DNA of 6,801 nucleotides from an uncultured Saprospiraceae bacterium (GCA_938033975.1 CALHKJ010000441.1:1-6801); one strand, 5' to 3'; positions 1-6,453 are shown, numbered from the stretch's first letter. Translations and numbers: made by a program. The notes: generated by a model not told the origin, from the letters alone.

Positions 1-2256
1 GAAATCCAAAATGAAGAAACTCCTACCCCATTTGCTGGTGATTATGATGGAGACTCTTCTTTGGCTGATATGACTTCTCTTCAGAATTTCCTTATGGATG
101 AATATGGTTATGATGCTGGAGAATTTGGAAATAAAATTAGAAAACTTGAAGGTACCAGAGTATTCGGAAAATTGGATTTCAATCTAAGTGTCGATCATAA
201 GCTTACACTAAGACATAATTATACAAAAGGAGTAAGCACAGGTGCAAATGCATCAACAAATAGTAGAATCAATTTTGCAAACAATGCAGTATTCTTCCCT
301 AGTACAACGAACAGTAGTGCTTTGGAATTGAACTCAAGTTTAGGAGATAACAAATCAAATAACCTAATCATTGGATATACCACTGTTAGAGATGATAGAG
401 ATCCAATAGGGCAAGATTTTCCTAATGTTTTTATAAGAGATGGTGAAGGATCAATTTCGTTTGGATCAGAAGCATTCTCAACAGCAAATGCTTTAGATCA
501 AAACATTTTTACGATTACAGATAATTTCAAAATCTATAAGGGAGACCACACCTTGACAATTGGTACTCACAATGAATTCATCAGTTTCTACAATCTATTT
601 ATCAGACAAAACTATGGATCATACTTCTTCCTAAGTTTAGACGATTTTTATGATGGTAACGTAACTGGATATGATAGATCATATTCATTGGTTGATGATT
701 TAACTGGTGATGGTTCAGCTGCAGCAGCAGAATTTAGTGCAGCACAATTAGGATTTTACATACAAGACGAGTGGGCTGTAAGTAACAAAATGACAGTTAC
801 TGGTGGATTGAGATTGGATATTCCTATTTTAGGAACAGCACCTAGTATTGATGCATCATTCAACTCGACAACATTGCCTTTGCTAGAAGCACAATATGAT
901 CTTCAAGGAGCACAAGGTGGGGCTGCACCTAAAACACAATTATTACTTTCACCAAGAATTGGAGTAAACTTCGATGCAAATAAAACTACCACAGTAAGAG
1001 GTGGACTTGGAGTATTTACAAGTAGAGTACCATTTGTATGGCCAGGTGGAATGTATACCAACAATGGTATCACAGTAGGTGGTTTGGATGAAAACGATAT
1101 TGAAGCGACATTTAATCCTGATCCATTTGGTCAGCCAACAAACCCAAATGTTACTGTTCCTGCAGGACAAGTTGATTTGTTTACTGAAGACTTTAAGTAC
1201 CCACAGGTATTAAGAGCTAGCTTAGGATTTGACAAAGAAATTGGTGACGGATGGTTAGGTAGTTTGGAAGGTATGTATACGAAGACACTTAACAATGTCT
1301 TCTACCAAAATGTAAATTCTGATCCAACGGTTGATTTTAACTGGACTGGTGCAGATACTAGATCAATCTTTACACGTGGCAGAATAGATGATACTTATAC
1401 TGCTGTATATCTTGCATCAAATACTAATGAAGGTTTTGCATACAACTTGACGGCTTCGTTAAACAAGTCATTCGACTCTGGATTGTTTTTATACGGAGCA
1501 TATTCATTTGGAGATTCAGAAGCAATCTTTGAAGGAACTTCATCACAAAATTCTTCTCAGTGGAGAGGAGCATTCACAGTGAATGGAAGAAACAATGCTG
1601 AGCTTGGTAGATCTGATTTTGCCTTAGGAAATAGAGTTATTGCGAGCATTGGTCAAGCAATTAACTGGACTAATGAGATTAAAACCAATGTATCATTATT
1701 TTACAATGGTCAATCAGGTGATTTATACTCATATGTATACAACAACAGAAACATCAACAATGAGTCTGGATCAACTAGTAGAGAAAGACATTTGATTTAT
1801 ATCCCTGCTACTCAATCTGATATCATGCTTGTTGCTGATGGCGATGTAACAGCAGATCAACAATGGGCAGCATTGGATGCTTTCATTGAAGATGATGCTT
1901 ACTTGTCAGCAAACAGAGGTCAATACGCAGAGAAGAATTCTAACAGAACACCATTTACACATCAGTGGGATTTGAGAATTGCTCAAGATTTAGGAATTAA
2001 ACTTGGTAACACTACAAATCGTTTCCAAATTTCATTGGATATTTTCAATGTAGGTAACTTAATCAATAGTGACTGGGGTGCTATTTACTCAAACCCATTT
2101 GCTTATAGATTGATTGATTTTGAAGGATATGCTGAAGATGGTACTACACCTACTTTCACTTTCGGTGAAGACGATTTAGGTAATGACAGATTTAACATTA
2201 GTGATAGAGCTTCTAGATGGAGAGGAAGAATTGGATTGAGATATATTTTCAATTAA
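1..2256 (+). CDS. TonB-dependent receptor, Oar-like, C-terminal part (5' truncated)
   Basis: The frame is open from base 1 and ends at TAA 2254-2256, giving 751 residues of a longer protein; the TTG at 61 is internal, not a start. What is present is outer-membrane beta-barrel: alternating aromatic/polar strands with Asp/Asn/Gly-rich loops. Recognisable blocks are the first strands (EGTRVFGKLDFN near residues 50-61), GFYIQDEW followed by GGLRLDIP (about 250-280), LSPRIGVNFD (about 316-325), GGLGVFTSRVPFVW (334-347) and FQISLDIFNVGNLINSDWG (675-693). The last three are typical of the Oar/CarboxypepD_reg-TonB receptor group of Bacteroidota. Such proteins sit in the outer membrane and import substrates with TonB-ExbBD energy; the ligand cannot be told. 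Signal peptide, regulatory-like domain and plug must lie upstream. The chain ends RYIFN, with one residue after the usual terminal aromatic. No SusD partner follows, so a SusCD glycan system is not supported. Confidence 0.9.
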   Translation, partial: EIQNEETPTPFAGDYDGDSSLADMTSLQNFLMDEYGYDAGEFGNKIRKLEGTRVFGKLDFNLSVDHKLTLRHNYTKGVSTGANASTNSRINFANNAVFFPSTTNSSALELNSSLGDNKSNNLIIGYTTVRDDRDPIGQDFPNVFIRDGEGSISFGSEAFSTANALDQNIFTITDNFKIYKGDHTLTIGTHNEFISFYNLFIRQNYGSYFFLSLDDFYDGNVTGYDRSYSLVDDLTGDGSAAAAEFSAAQLGFYIQDEWAVSNKMTVTGGLRLDIPILGTAPSIDASFNSTTLPLLEAQYDLQGAQGGAAPKTQLLLSPRIGVNFDANKTTTVRGGLGVFTSRVPFVWPGGMYTNNGITVGGLDENDIEATFNPDPFGQPTNPNVTVPAGQVDLFTEDFKYPQVLRASLGFDKEIGDGWLGSLEGMYTKTLNNVFYQNVNSDPTVDFNWTGADTRSIFTRGRIDDTYTAVYLASNTNEGFAYNLTASLNKSFDSGLFLYGAYSFGDSEAIFEGTSSQNSSQWRGAFTVNGRNNAELGRSDFALGNRVIASIGQAINWTNEIKTNVSLFYNGQSGDLYSYVYNNRNINNESGSTSRERHLIYIPATQSDIMLVADGDVTADQQWAALDAFIEDDAYLSANRGQYAEKNSNRTPFTHQWDLRIAQDLGIKLGNTTNRFQISLDIFNVGNLINSDWGAIYSNPFAYRLIDFEGYAEDGTTPTFTFGEDDLGNDRFNISDRASRWRGRIGLRYIFN

Positions 2257-2334
2257 GATTTTCTGTAAGAAGCGTTTTATCTACTAACCACGTTATAGAT
2301 ATATCCCAATTTCAGTATAAAAGCTGAAAACTAT

Positions 2335-2368
2335 TGCCAGCCTTTTCCCAAGGGCTGGCATTTTTTTT
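2335..2368 (+). terminator. Rho-independent terminator after the TonB-dependent receptor gene
   Basis: A perfect 8-bp GC-rich stem (TGCCAGCC 2335-2342 with GGCTGGCA 2353-2360) can extend by one G-U and two A-U pairs to a TCCC tetraloop. It is followed at once by eight T (2361-2368). It lies 78 nt past the receptor stop codon and ends that transcript. A weaker 6-bp hairpin (2310-2315 with 2324-2329) just upstream has no T run. Confidence 0.9.
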
Positions 2369-2377
2369 CGCCTCCCT

Positions 2378-2416
2378 GAATTTCTACGATTCCGCTTGCA
2401 TGGAATCTTGAAATTC
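2378..2416. repeat. Imperfect inverted repeat (intergenic hairpin)
   Basis: GAATTTC (2378-2384) pairs with GAAATTC (2410-2416), and GATTCC (2388-2393) pairs with GGAATC (2402-2407). An internal bulge (TAC against TT) separates the two stem segments, and the loop is 8 nt (2394-2401), for 13 paired bases in all. It lies between the receptor terminator and the promoter of the next gene and directly abuts the GC-rich palindrome that follows. No T run follows, so it is not a normal terminator. Its function is unknown; it may be half of a dispersed REP-like unit. Confidence 0.5.
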
Positions 2417-2441
2417 TTCCCTCCCCTGTTGGCGGAGGGGA
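2417..2441. repeat. GC-rich REP-like palindrome
   Basis: CCCTCC (2419-2424) pairs with GGAGGG (2434-2439), extended by a T-G and a T-A pair, with loop CCTGTTGGC; a register shift also pairs CTTCCC (2416-2421) with GGGAAG (2438-2443). It stands out as a C-rich then G-rich block in an AT-rich stretch. I infer a dispersed intergenic repeat of REP type, because short palindromes with CTCCCC/GGGGAG arms occur in many Bacteroidota intergenic regions. It could instead be an operator for the promoter 13 nt downstream. Copy number cannot be seen in this window. Confidence 0.4.
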
Positions 2442-2453
2442 AGCTTAATAGTT

Positions 2454-2461
2454 TATCTTTG
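2454..2461 (+). promoter_or_regulatory. Bacteroidota -7 promoter element for the DUF6428-like gene
   Basis: TATCTTTG matches the Bacteroidota -7 consensus TAnnTTTG exactly. A possible -33 element, TGTTG at 2427-2431, is 22 nt upstream, a little farther than usual, and lies in the loop of the REP-like palindrome. Transcription would start near 2468, leaving a leader of about 11 nt before ATG 2479, which fits the lack of a Shine-Dalgarno sequence. Confidence 0.55.
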
Positions 2462-2478
2462 TTCTATAAATCAATCAC

Positions 2479-2949
2479 ATGTTACTCTCTGAATTAAAAA
2501 CACATTTATCTCAGTCATCGCACTTAAATTTCAAATTGCCTAATGGTCATTTGATTCCTTCTCACTTTCACATTACAGAAGTTGGTGTTCTTTCTAAAGA
2601 TTATGTTGATTGTGGTGGGACCTTTAGGTCTGAGAAAAAATTGACAATGCAAATATGGGTAGCAGATGATCTTGATCATCGTTTATCACCTGTTAAATTT
2701 CTGGATATCATCAATCTATCTAACTCGCTTATTAAAGACGAAGACTTGGAAGTGGAGATAGAATATCAGAATGATACTATCGGAAAATATCAGCTTGGCT
2801 TTGATAATGGAAACTTCGAATTGCTTGCAACTCAAACTGATTGTCTTGCAAAAGATCTGTGCGCAGTTCCAGTATCAAAAACTAAATTTGATCTTTCTGA
2901 GATGACGGCAAGTGGTAATAGCTGTGCTCCAGGTAGTGGCTGTTGCTAA
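2479..2949 (+). CDS. DUF6428-like protein with cysteine-rich C-terminal tail
   Basis: This 156-residue soluble protein has no signal peptide or membrane segment. The start is ATG 2479 and the stop TAA 2947-2949. The block HFHITEVG (29-36), then KDYVDCGG (40-47) and a MQIWVADD strand (57-64), matches what I recall of the DUF6428 family, small Bacteroidota proteins often encoded in arsenic-resistance clusters near ArsR, an arsenate-reductase-like phosphatase and an Acr3 pump. Cysteines lie at 45, 122, 128, 149, 155 and 156; the tail SCAPGSGCC, together with H29 and H31, suggests thiol chemistry or binding of a soft metal or metalloid, which is inference. No arsenic gene is visible here: it follows a terminator, has its own promoter and meets dinB tail to tail, so it appears to be monocistronic. 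The family call is from memory of motifs and is moderately sure; the biochemical function is unknown. Confidence 0.75.
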   Translation: MLLSELKTHLSQSSHLNFKLPNGHLIPSHFHITEVGVLSKDYVDCGGTFRSEKKLTMQIWVADDLDHRLSPVKFLDIINLSNSLIKDEDLEVEIEYQNDTIGKYQLGFDNGNFELLATQTDCLAKDLCAVPVSKTKFDLSEMTASGNSCAPGSGCC

Positions 2950-2951
2950 TC

Positions 2952-4106
2952 CTATCTTCTTGCCTTTAGACTTGAAGCACGCATGATTTTTTCTTTACCA
3001 AATCTACGCTTGATCCAATCGCGTTGCTCCATTAATTTAATTTCCTTTTCGGTATCATCAAACAAACTAATTTGGTAGCTACCGCTGACCAGCCCACTAA
3101 ATTTTACACCTATCAGTCGGATTAATTGGCGACGCTCATATAGTTTTTCAAAAATTTCTAATACATGCTTGATCAATACTTGATCATTTGAAGTATAAGA
3201 AATTCGGCGTTGCTTTGTGTAGGTATTAAAATCAGCATAACGAATTTTGACTGTTAGAGTAGAACAAAGTTTTGCATCTTCTCTCAAATCAAAGGCAAGA
3301 TCGTCGACCATCTTTATCATCATATTTTTAATGTGTCCGAGGTCTAGTGTATCTTCTTTGAAGGTTCGTTCCTTGGACATTGATTTTTGTTCGTGATACG
3401 GGACCACTGGAGACTCATCAATACCATGTGCCTTTTCCCAAAGATGTTTACCGTGTTTACCAAATTCACGCTCTAGTAGTCTGACAGGAATACTGCTTAG
3501 TGTTTCGATTTTTCGGACGCCCATGAAGCTTAGCTTCTTGTAGGTAACTTTCCCGATACCAGGAATCTTTTTTACGGAAAGTGGAAAGAGAAAATCTTTT
3601 TCGGTACCACGAGGTACTTGGAGTGCACCATTGGGTTTGGATTCTCCTGTTCCAATTTTCGAAACAAGTTTGTTGATTGAAAGACCAAAGGATATTGGTA
3701 ATCCAGATTCTTTGATCACCCTTTGTCTGAGTTCTTTGGACCAATTGAAGCAGCCAAAGTATTTGTCCATTCCTGAGAGGTCGAGATAAAATTCGTCAAT
3801 GGAAGACTTTTCATACTTTGGAGCATCCTCTGCAATGATATCTGTTACGATTCCAGAATACTTTGAGTAGCTATCCATATCTCCTCGAATGACGATGGCA
3901 TCAGGACAAAGTCGAAGTGCCATCTTCATAGGCATCGCTGAATGGATGCCGAAACGACGCGCTTCATAACTACATGATGCAACGACCCCTCTAGAACTGG
4001 TGCCACCTATCAAAAGTGGCTTACCAAGAAAGTCGCTATTTTTCAGACATTCGACAGAAACAAAGAATGAATCGAGGTCTAAATGTAATACGGCACGTTC
4101 GAACAA
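2952..4106 (-). CDS. dinB: DNA polymerase IV (Y-family, DinB)
   Basis: A 384-residue translesion polymerase if begun at TTG 4106-4104; stop TAG at 2954-2952. The N-terminal block LHLDLDSFFVSVE holds metal ligand D10 and probable steric-gate F15. Palm motif SSIDEFYLD (101-109) gives the other catalytic acids, D104 and E105; Phe replaces the Ala after SIDE in E. coli Pol IV. A thumb helix-hairpin-helix KIPGIGKVT (180-188) and the little-finger domain (about 245-340) follow, then QISLF (345-349), a likely beta-clamp binding motif, and a basic tail. The enzyme extends distorted or damaged primer-templates with low fidelity. The frame stays open to ATG 4298 or 4190, but those starts add residues unlike the family, invade the divergent gene or promoter, and lie upstream of the predicted -7 element at 4148-4141. 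No ATG lies between that promoter and the conserved LHLDLD block. Nothing reads with it; the 3' end faces the DUF6428-like gene with a 2-nt gap. Confidence 0.93.
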   Translation of the reverse strand: MFERAVLHLDLDSFFVSVECLKNSDFLGKPLLIGGTSSRGVVASCSYEARRFGIHSAMPMKMALRLCPDAIVIRGDMDSYSKYSGIVTDIIAEDAPKYEKSSIDEFYLDLSGMDKYFGCFNWSKELRQRVIKESGLPISFGLSINKLVSKIGTGESKPNGALQVPRGTEKDFLFPLSVKKIPGIGKVTYKKLSFMGVRKIETLSSIPVRLLEREFGKHGKHLWEKAHGIDESPVVPYHEQKSMSKERTFKEDTLDLGHIKNMMIKMVDDLAFDLREDAKLCSTLTVKIRYADFNTYTKQRRISYTSNDQVLIKHVLEIFEKLYERRQLIRLIGVKFSGLVSGSYQISLFDDTEKEIKLMEQRDWIKRRFGKEKIMRASSLKARR

Positions 4107-4140
4107 ATTGCTTAAAGTTAAAAAATGACGAATAATATGA

Positions 4141-4170
4141 CAAATATAGTCGATATTATCGATATATTTG
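4141..4170. promoter_or_regulatory. Divergent promoter with shared inverted repeat between dinB and the mutL-side operon
   Basis: CAAATATA (4141-4148) is the reverse complement of TATATTTG (4163-4170). Each reads as a perfect TAnnTTTG -7 element, one facing dinB (-) and one facing the small membrane gene (+). Inside them TCGAT (4150-4154) and ATCGA (4158-4162) also pair around ATT, so the unit is an inverted repeat with 13-bp arms and one extra G at 4149. Starts would fall near 4134 (-) and 4177 (+), giving leaders of about 28 nt to the dinB TTG and 56 nt to ATG 4233. No clear -33 TTTG is seen for either direction, which lowers confidence and may point to activator dependence. The inner palindrome is a candidate operator; the regulator is unknown. 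Confidence 0.5.
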
Positions 4171-4232
4171 CTCTGTTGTAAATAAACCATTTGAGGATTT
4201 TTTGCATCTTTATAGTAAGACAAACTACTAAT

Positions 4233-4550
4233 ATGGGATTTATTGGAGGCATGTTTAAAGTGCCAAGACATCGCAAATTTGATTACATTCCGCAGCACTA
4301 TGATCCTGCTAAGGAAGAATTAGAGAATCGAATGGCTCCTTATAAAGAAGGAGGCAAAGACGCCGAAAAGGTAAAGGCAGGCATTAAAACTGGCTTTAAG
4401 CGTCGAGTTGCGACCAACCCCAGCTATAGCACAAAGAGTAGCGCTTCAACTATTCGTCTAGTCGCTATAATCTGCATTCTAATCGTATTGACAGTGTTAT
4501 TTCTAAAAAGCTCAGTGATTGCAGATTTTATAAAAGCCATGGAATCCTAA
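4233..4550 (+). CDS. Small single-pass membrane protein encoded upstream of mutL
   Basis: A 105-residue protein from ATG 4233 to TAA 4548-4550. It has a basic, aromatic N-terminal stretch (FKVPRHRKFDYIPQHYDP, 8-25), a charged Lys/Glu-rich middle (26-60), a Ser/Thr-rich linker, and one hydrophobic segment at about 74-91 near the C-terminus, so the bulk is probably cytoplasmic with a C-terminal anchor. ATG 4251, giving MFKVPRHRKFDY, is a plausible alternative start because related proteins begin close to this motif; GGAGG at 4245-4249 is too close to 4251 to be a good ribosome site. The frame opens at TTG 4191, but that adds a poor extension. It resembles a small Bacteroidota family with an RFNYxPRYY-like motif that I recall next to mutL and sometimes annotated 'riboflavin synthase subunit beta', a name that nothing in the sequence supports. 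Function unknown; an 80-nt gap to mutL suggests cotranscription. Confidence 0.8.
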   Translation: MGFIGGMFKVPRHRKFDYIPQHYDPAKEELENRMAPYKEGGKDAEKVKAGIKTGFKRRVATNPSYSTKSSASTIRLVAIICILIVLTVLFLKSSVIADFIKAMES

Positions 4551-4551
4551 G

Positions 4552-4572
4552 TATTCCACATATAGTGGAATA
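4552..4572 (+). promoter_or_regulatory. Intergenic hairpin between the small membrane gene and mutL
   Basis: TATTCCAC (4552-4559) pairs perfectly with GTGGAATA (4565-4572) around the loop ATATA. The next bases are AAAAGATTTT, not a T run, so this is not a standard terminator. TGGAAT also occurs at 4540-4545, overlapping the end of the upstream gene, and can pair with the same ATTCCA arm (4553-4558), so two mutually exclusive stems are possible. It may attenuate, stabilise or be a processing point for the mRNA between the genes; the role is inferred only. Confidence 0.45.
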
Positions 4573-4630
4573 AAAGATTTTATCGAAAGCTAAAAAACAA
4601 GCATCTTGCGACTAATTAAAAGCCGAAATT

Positions 4631-6439
4631 ATGGCTGATATCATTCAGCTGTTGCCAGAATCTATTGCCAACCAAATTGCAGCCGGAGAAGTCGTACAAA
4701 GACCTGCGTCCGTTGTAAAGGAACTGCTCGAAAATTCCATCGATGCAGAGGCCACTTCTATACAATTAATTATCAAAGATTCCGGTAAAACATTGATCCA
4801 GGTGATTGATGATGGCAAGGGGATGACCGAGACTGATGCAAGGATGTGTTTTGAAAGGCATGCTACTTCGAAGATCAGAAGTGCTCAGGATTTATTCAGT
4901 ATTAAGACTATGGGTTTTAGAGGTGAGGCAATGCCTTCCATTGCTTCCATTTCTCATTTACATTTGAAAACCAAACAAGAAGGAGCAGAACTAGGTACTG
5001 AAATTATCATCCATGGTTCTACCTTAAAAAAACAAGAATACTGTCAGACTCCAAAAGGAACCTCCATATCCGTCAAAAATTTATTTTACAATGTACCTGC
5101 GAGAAGGAAATTTCTAAAAAAAGACGCAACGGAGTACAATCATATATTAGAAGAATTCAAGAGGGTTGCTATTATAAATCCTAAAATTGGATTTAGACTA
5201 ATTCACAATGACAATGAAATCTATCATTTGCCGGAAGGCAATCTAAGACAAAGAATAACCAGCATCTTTGGTAAGAGCGTCAATGAAAAATTGGTACCGA
5301 TCGAAGAAGAAACCAGTATTGTAAAAATAAACGGATACATCGGTAGACCGGAACTAAACAAAAAAACAAAAAGTGATCAATACCTTTTTGTCAATGGACG
5401 ATACATTAAAAGTCCATACTTGCATCATGCTATAAAAAATGGCTACGATAACATGTTGGGTGATGATGAATATCCCTTTTATATTTTGGATTTAGAAATT
5501 GACCCATCCACAATTGATATCAACATCCACCCTACCAAGCAAGAGGTGAAGTTTGAAGAAGATCGATTGATATATAACTATTTGAAAGTAACGACAAAAG
5601 CATGTCTTGCGAAATATAGTATTACACCGACTTTAGATTTTGAAAAAGATCTTTCGTTTGATAGAGTTTATAATGAAACAGGGTACCAAAAAAATGACTC
5701 AGGCATAAAAATGCATTTGCCTGTTGAAGAGAGAAGAGCTAAAAGAAAAGAGATAGAATCTTGGGAAAGTATGTATCGCGAAATACAAACAGATCATGAT
5801 GCTGATGATCAGCATATCACGCTACCAAGTACAGTCTCTCTTATAGAAGAAGAAAACAATCCAAATGGAGTTGATCTGAAAGCCAGTCAACCATTTCAAT
5901 TGCATCATCAATTTATTGTCAATCAAATTAGAAGTGGTTTTATCGTTGTGGATCAGCAAAATGCACATGAAAGAATACTGTACGAAAGGTATTTAAAAGC
6001 CTTGGAAGGAAATAATATGGGAGTACAGCAATTGTTGTTTCCAATCACTGTAGATTTCACTCCTGAAAAAGCTGCTACCTTGGAAGGACTTTGCCCAGAA
6101 TTGTTAAAACTAGGCATCAAGATAGAACCCTTTGGTCATGGAAGTTTTGTGATTCATGGTTTTACCTCAGGCATGGAAGAGAGTAATTTTAAGCTTATTC
6201 TAGAAAATGTCATTAATCAGTATTTGGATAACATTGATCTAGATTTAGGGAATAATGAAAACCTTGCGCTGTCTTTAGCTGTTCATTCTTCAATAAATAG
6301 AAGCAAGAAGCTTGAAGTAGAAGAAATGCAACATATGTTGGATGATCTTTTTGCAACTGAAAATCCTTATACTTCGCCTTCCGGCAAAAAATGTTTCGTC
6401 ACTTATGAACTTGATGACATAAAAAAACGGTTTATATAG
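4631..6439 (+). CDS. mutL: DNA mismatch repair protein MutL
   Basis: A 602-residue protein, normal for the family, from ATG 4631 to TAG 6437-6439. The N-terminal GHKL ATPase has NQIAAGEVVQRPASVVKEL (14-32), E31 and N35 as likely catalytic and Mg-binding residues, DDGKG (60-64), HATSK (77-81), GFRGEA (95-100) and NVPARRKFL (154-162). The transducer domain holds LFVNGR (252-257) and DINIHPTKQEV (296-306). A charged linker runs about 335-415, and the C-terminal dimerisation domain about 418-602. MutL couples mismatch-bound MutS to downstream incision and excision. In the C-terminal domain the usual DQHAxxE motif reads DQQNAHERILYE (441-452), and the position of the usual CPHGRP reads SPSGKK (582-587). 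So several metal ligands of endonuclease-type MutL are missing and it may lack nicking activity. It is probably cotranscribed with the membrane-protein gene before it and the rhomboid gene 14 nt after it. No Shine-Dalgarno sequence is apparent. Confidence 0.97.
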   Translation: MADIIQLLPESIANQIAAGEVVQRPASVVKELLENSIDAEATSIQLIIKDSGKTLIQVIDDGKGMTETDARMCFERHATSKIRSAQDLFSIKTMGFRGEAMPSIASISHLHLKTKQEGAELGTEIIIHGSTLKKQEYCQTPKGTSISVKNLFYNVPARRKFLKKDATEYNHILEEFKRVAIINPKIGFRLIHNDNEIYHLPEGNLRQRITSIFGKSVNEKLVPIEEETSIVKINGYIGRPELNKKTKSDQYLFVNGRYIKSPYLHHAIKNGYDNMLGDDEYPFYILDLEIDPSTIDINIHPTKQEVKFEEDRLIYNYLKVTTKACLAKYSITPTLDFEKDLSFDRVYNETGYQKNDSGIKMHLPVEERRAKRKEIESWESMYREIQTDHDADDQHITLPSTVSLIEEENNPNGVDLKASQPFQLHHQFIVNQIRSGFIVVDQQNAHERILYERYLKALEGNNMGVQQLLFPITVDFTPEKAATLEGLCPELLKLGIKIEPFGHGSFVIHGFTSGMEESNFKLILENVINQYLDNIDLDLGNNENLALSLAVHSSINRSKKLEVEEMQHMLDDLFATENPYTSPSGKKCFVTYELDDIKKRFI

Positions 6440-6453
6440 TATAAAATCTAAAG

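Noticed and set aside
949..1170. Open frame of 73 codons on the - strand inside the receptor gene
   Set aside because: It lies wholly within a strongly family-supported + strand frame, its product is rich in Cys, Trp and Ser with no recognisable motif, and it has no promoter or partner gene.
1..2256. SusC-type glycan-import receptor with a SusD partner
   Set aside because: The conserved blocks (GVFTSRVPFVW, DIFNVGNLINSDWG) fit the Oar-like group, and no SusD-like lipoprotein gene follows; a terminator ends the unit.
2310..2329. Small hairpin TTTCAG...CTGAAA as a separate terminator
   Set aside because: The stem is only 6 bp, AT-rich, with an 8-nt loop and no T run; the strong terminator just downstream does the job.
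3164..3187. Repeated TTGATCA/TGATCA units suggesting a binding site
   Set aside because: They lie inside dinB coding sequence and are explained by the codons of the little-finger region; no nearby promoter is served.
3466..3744. Second open frame of 92 codons on the - strand inside dinB
   Set aside because: It is an alternate frame of the dinB coding strand across conserved Pol IV sequence, with low-complexity Gln/Thr/Trp-rich product and no domain.
4191..4232. TTG 4191 as the start of the small membrane protein
   Set aside because: It adds 14 residues with no family resemblance, and ATG 4233 or 4251 lies next to the conserved-looking motif.
5790..5815. GATCATGATGCTGATGATCAG palindrome-like run in mutL
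   Set aside because: It falls in the Asp/His-rich linker of MutL (DHDADDQH), where GAT/CAT codons readily create such symmetry.
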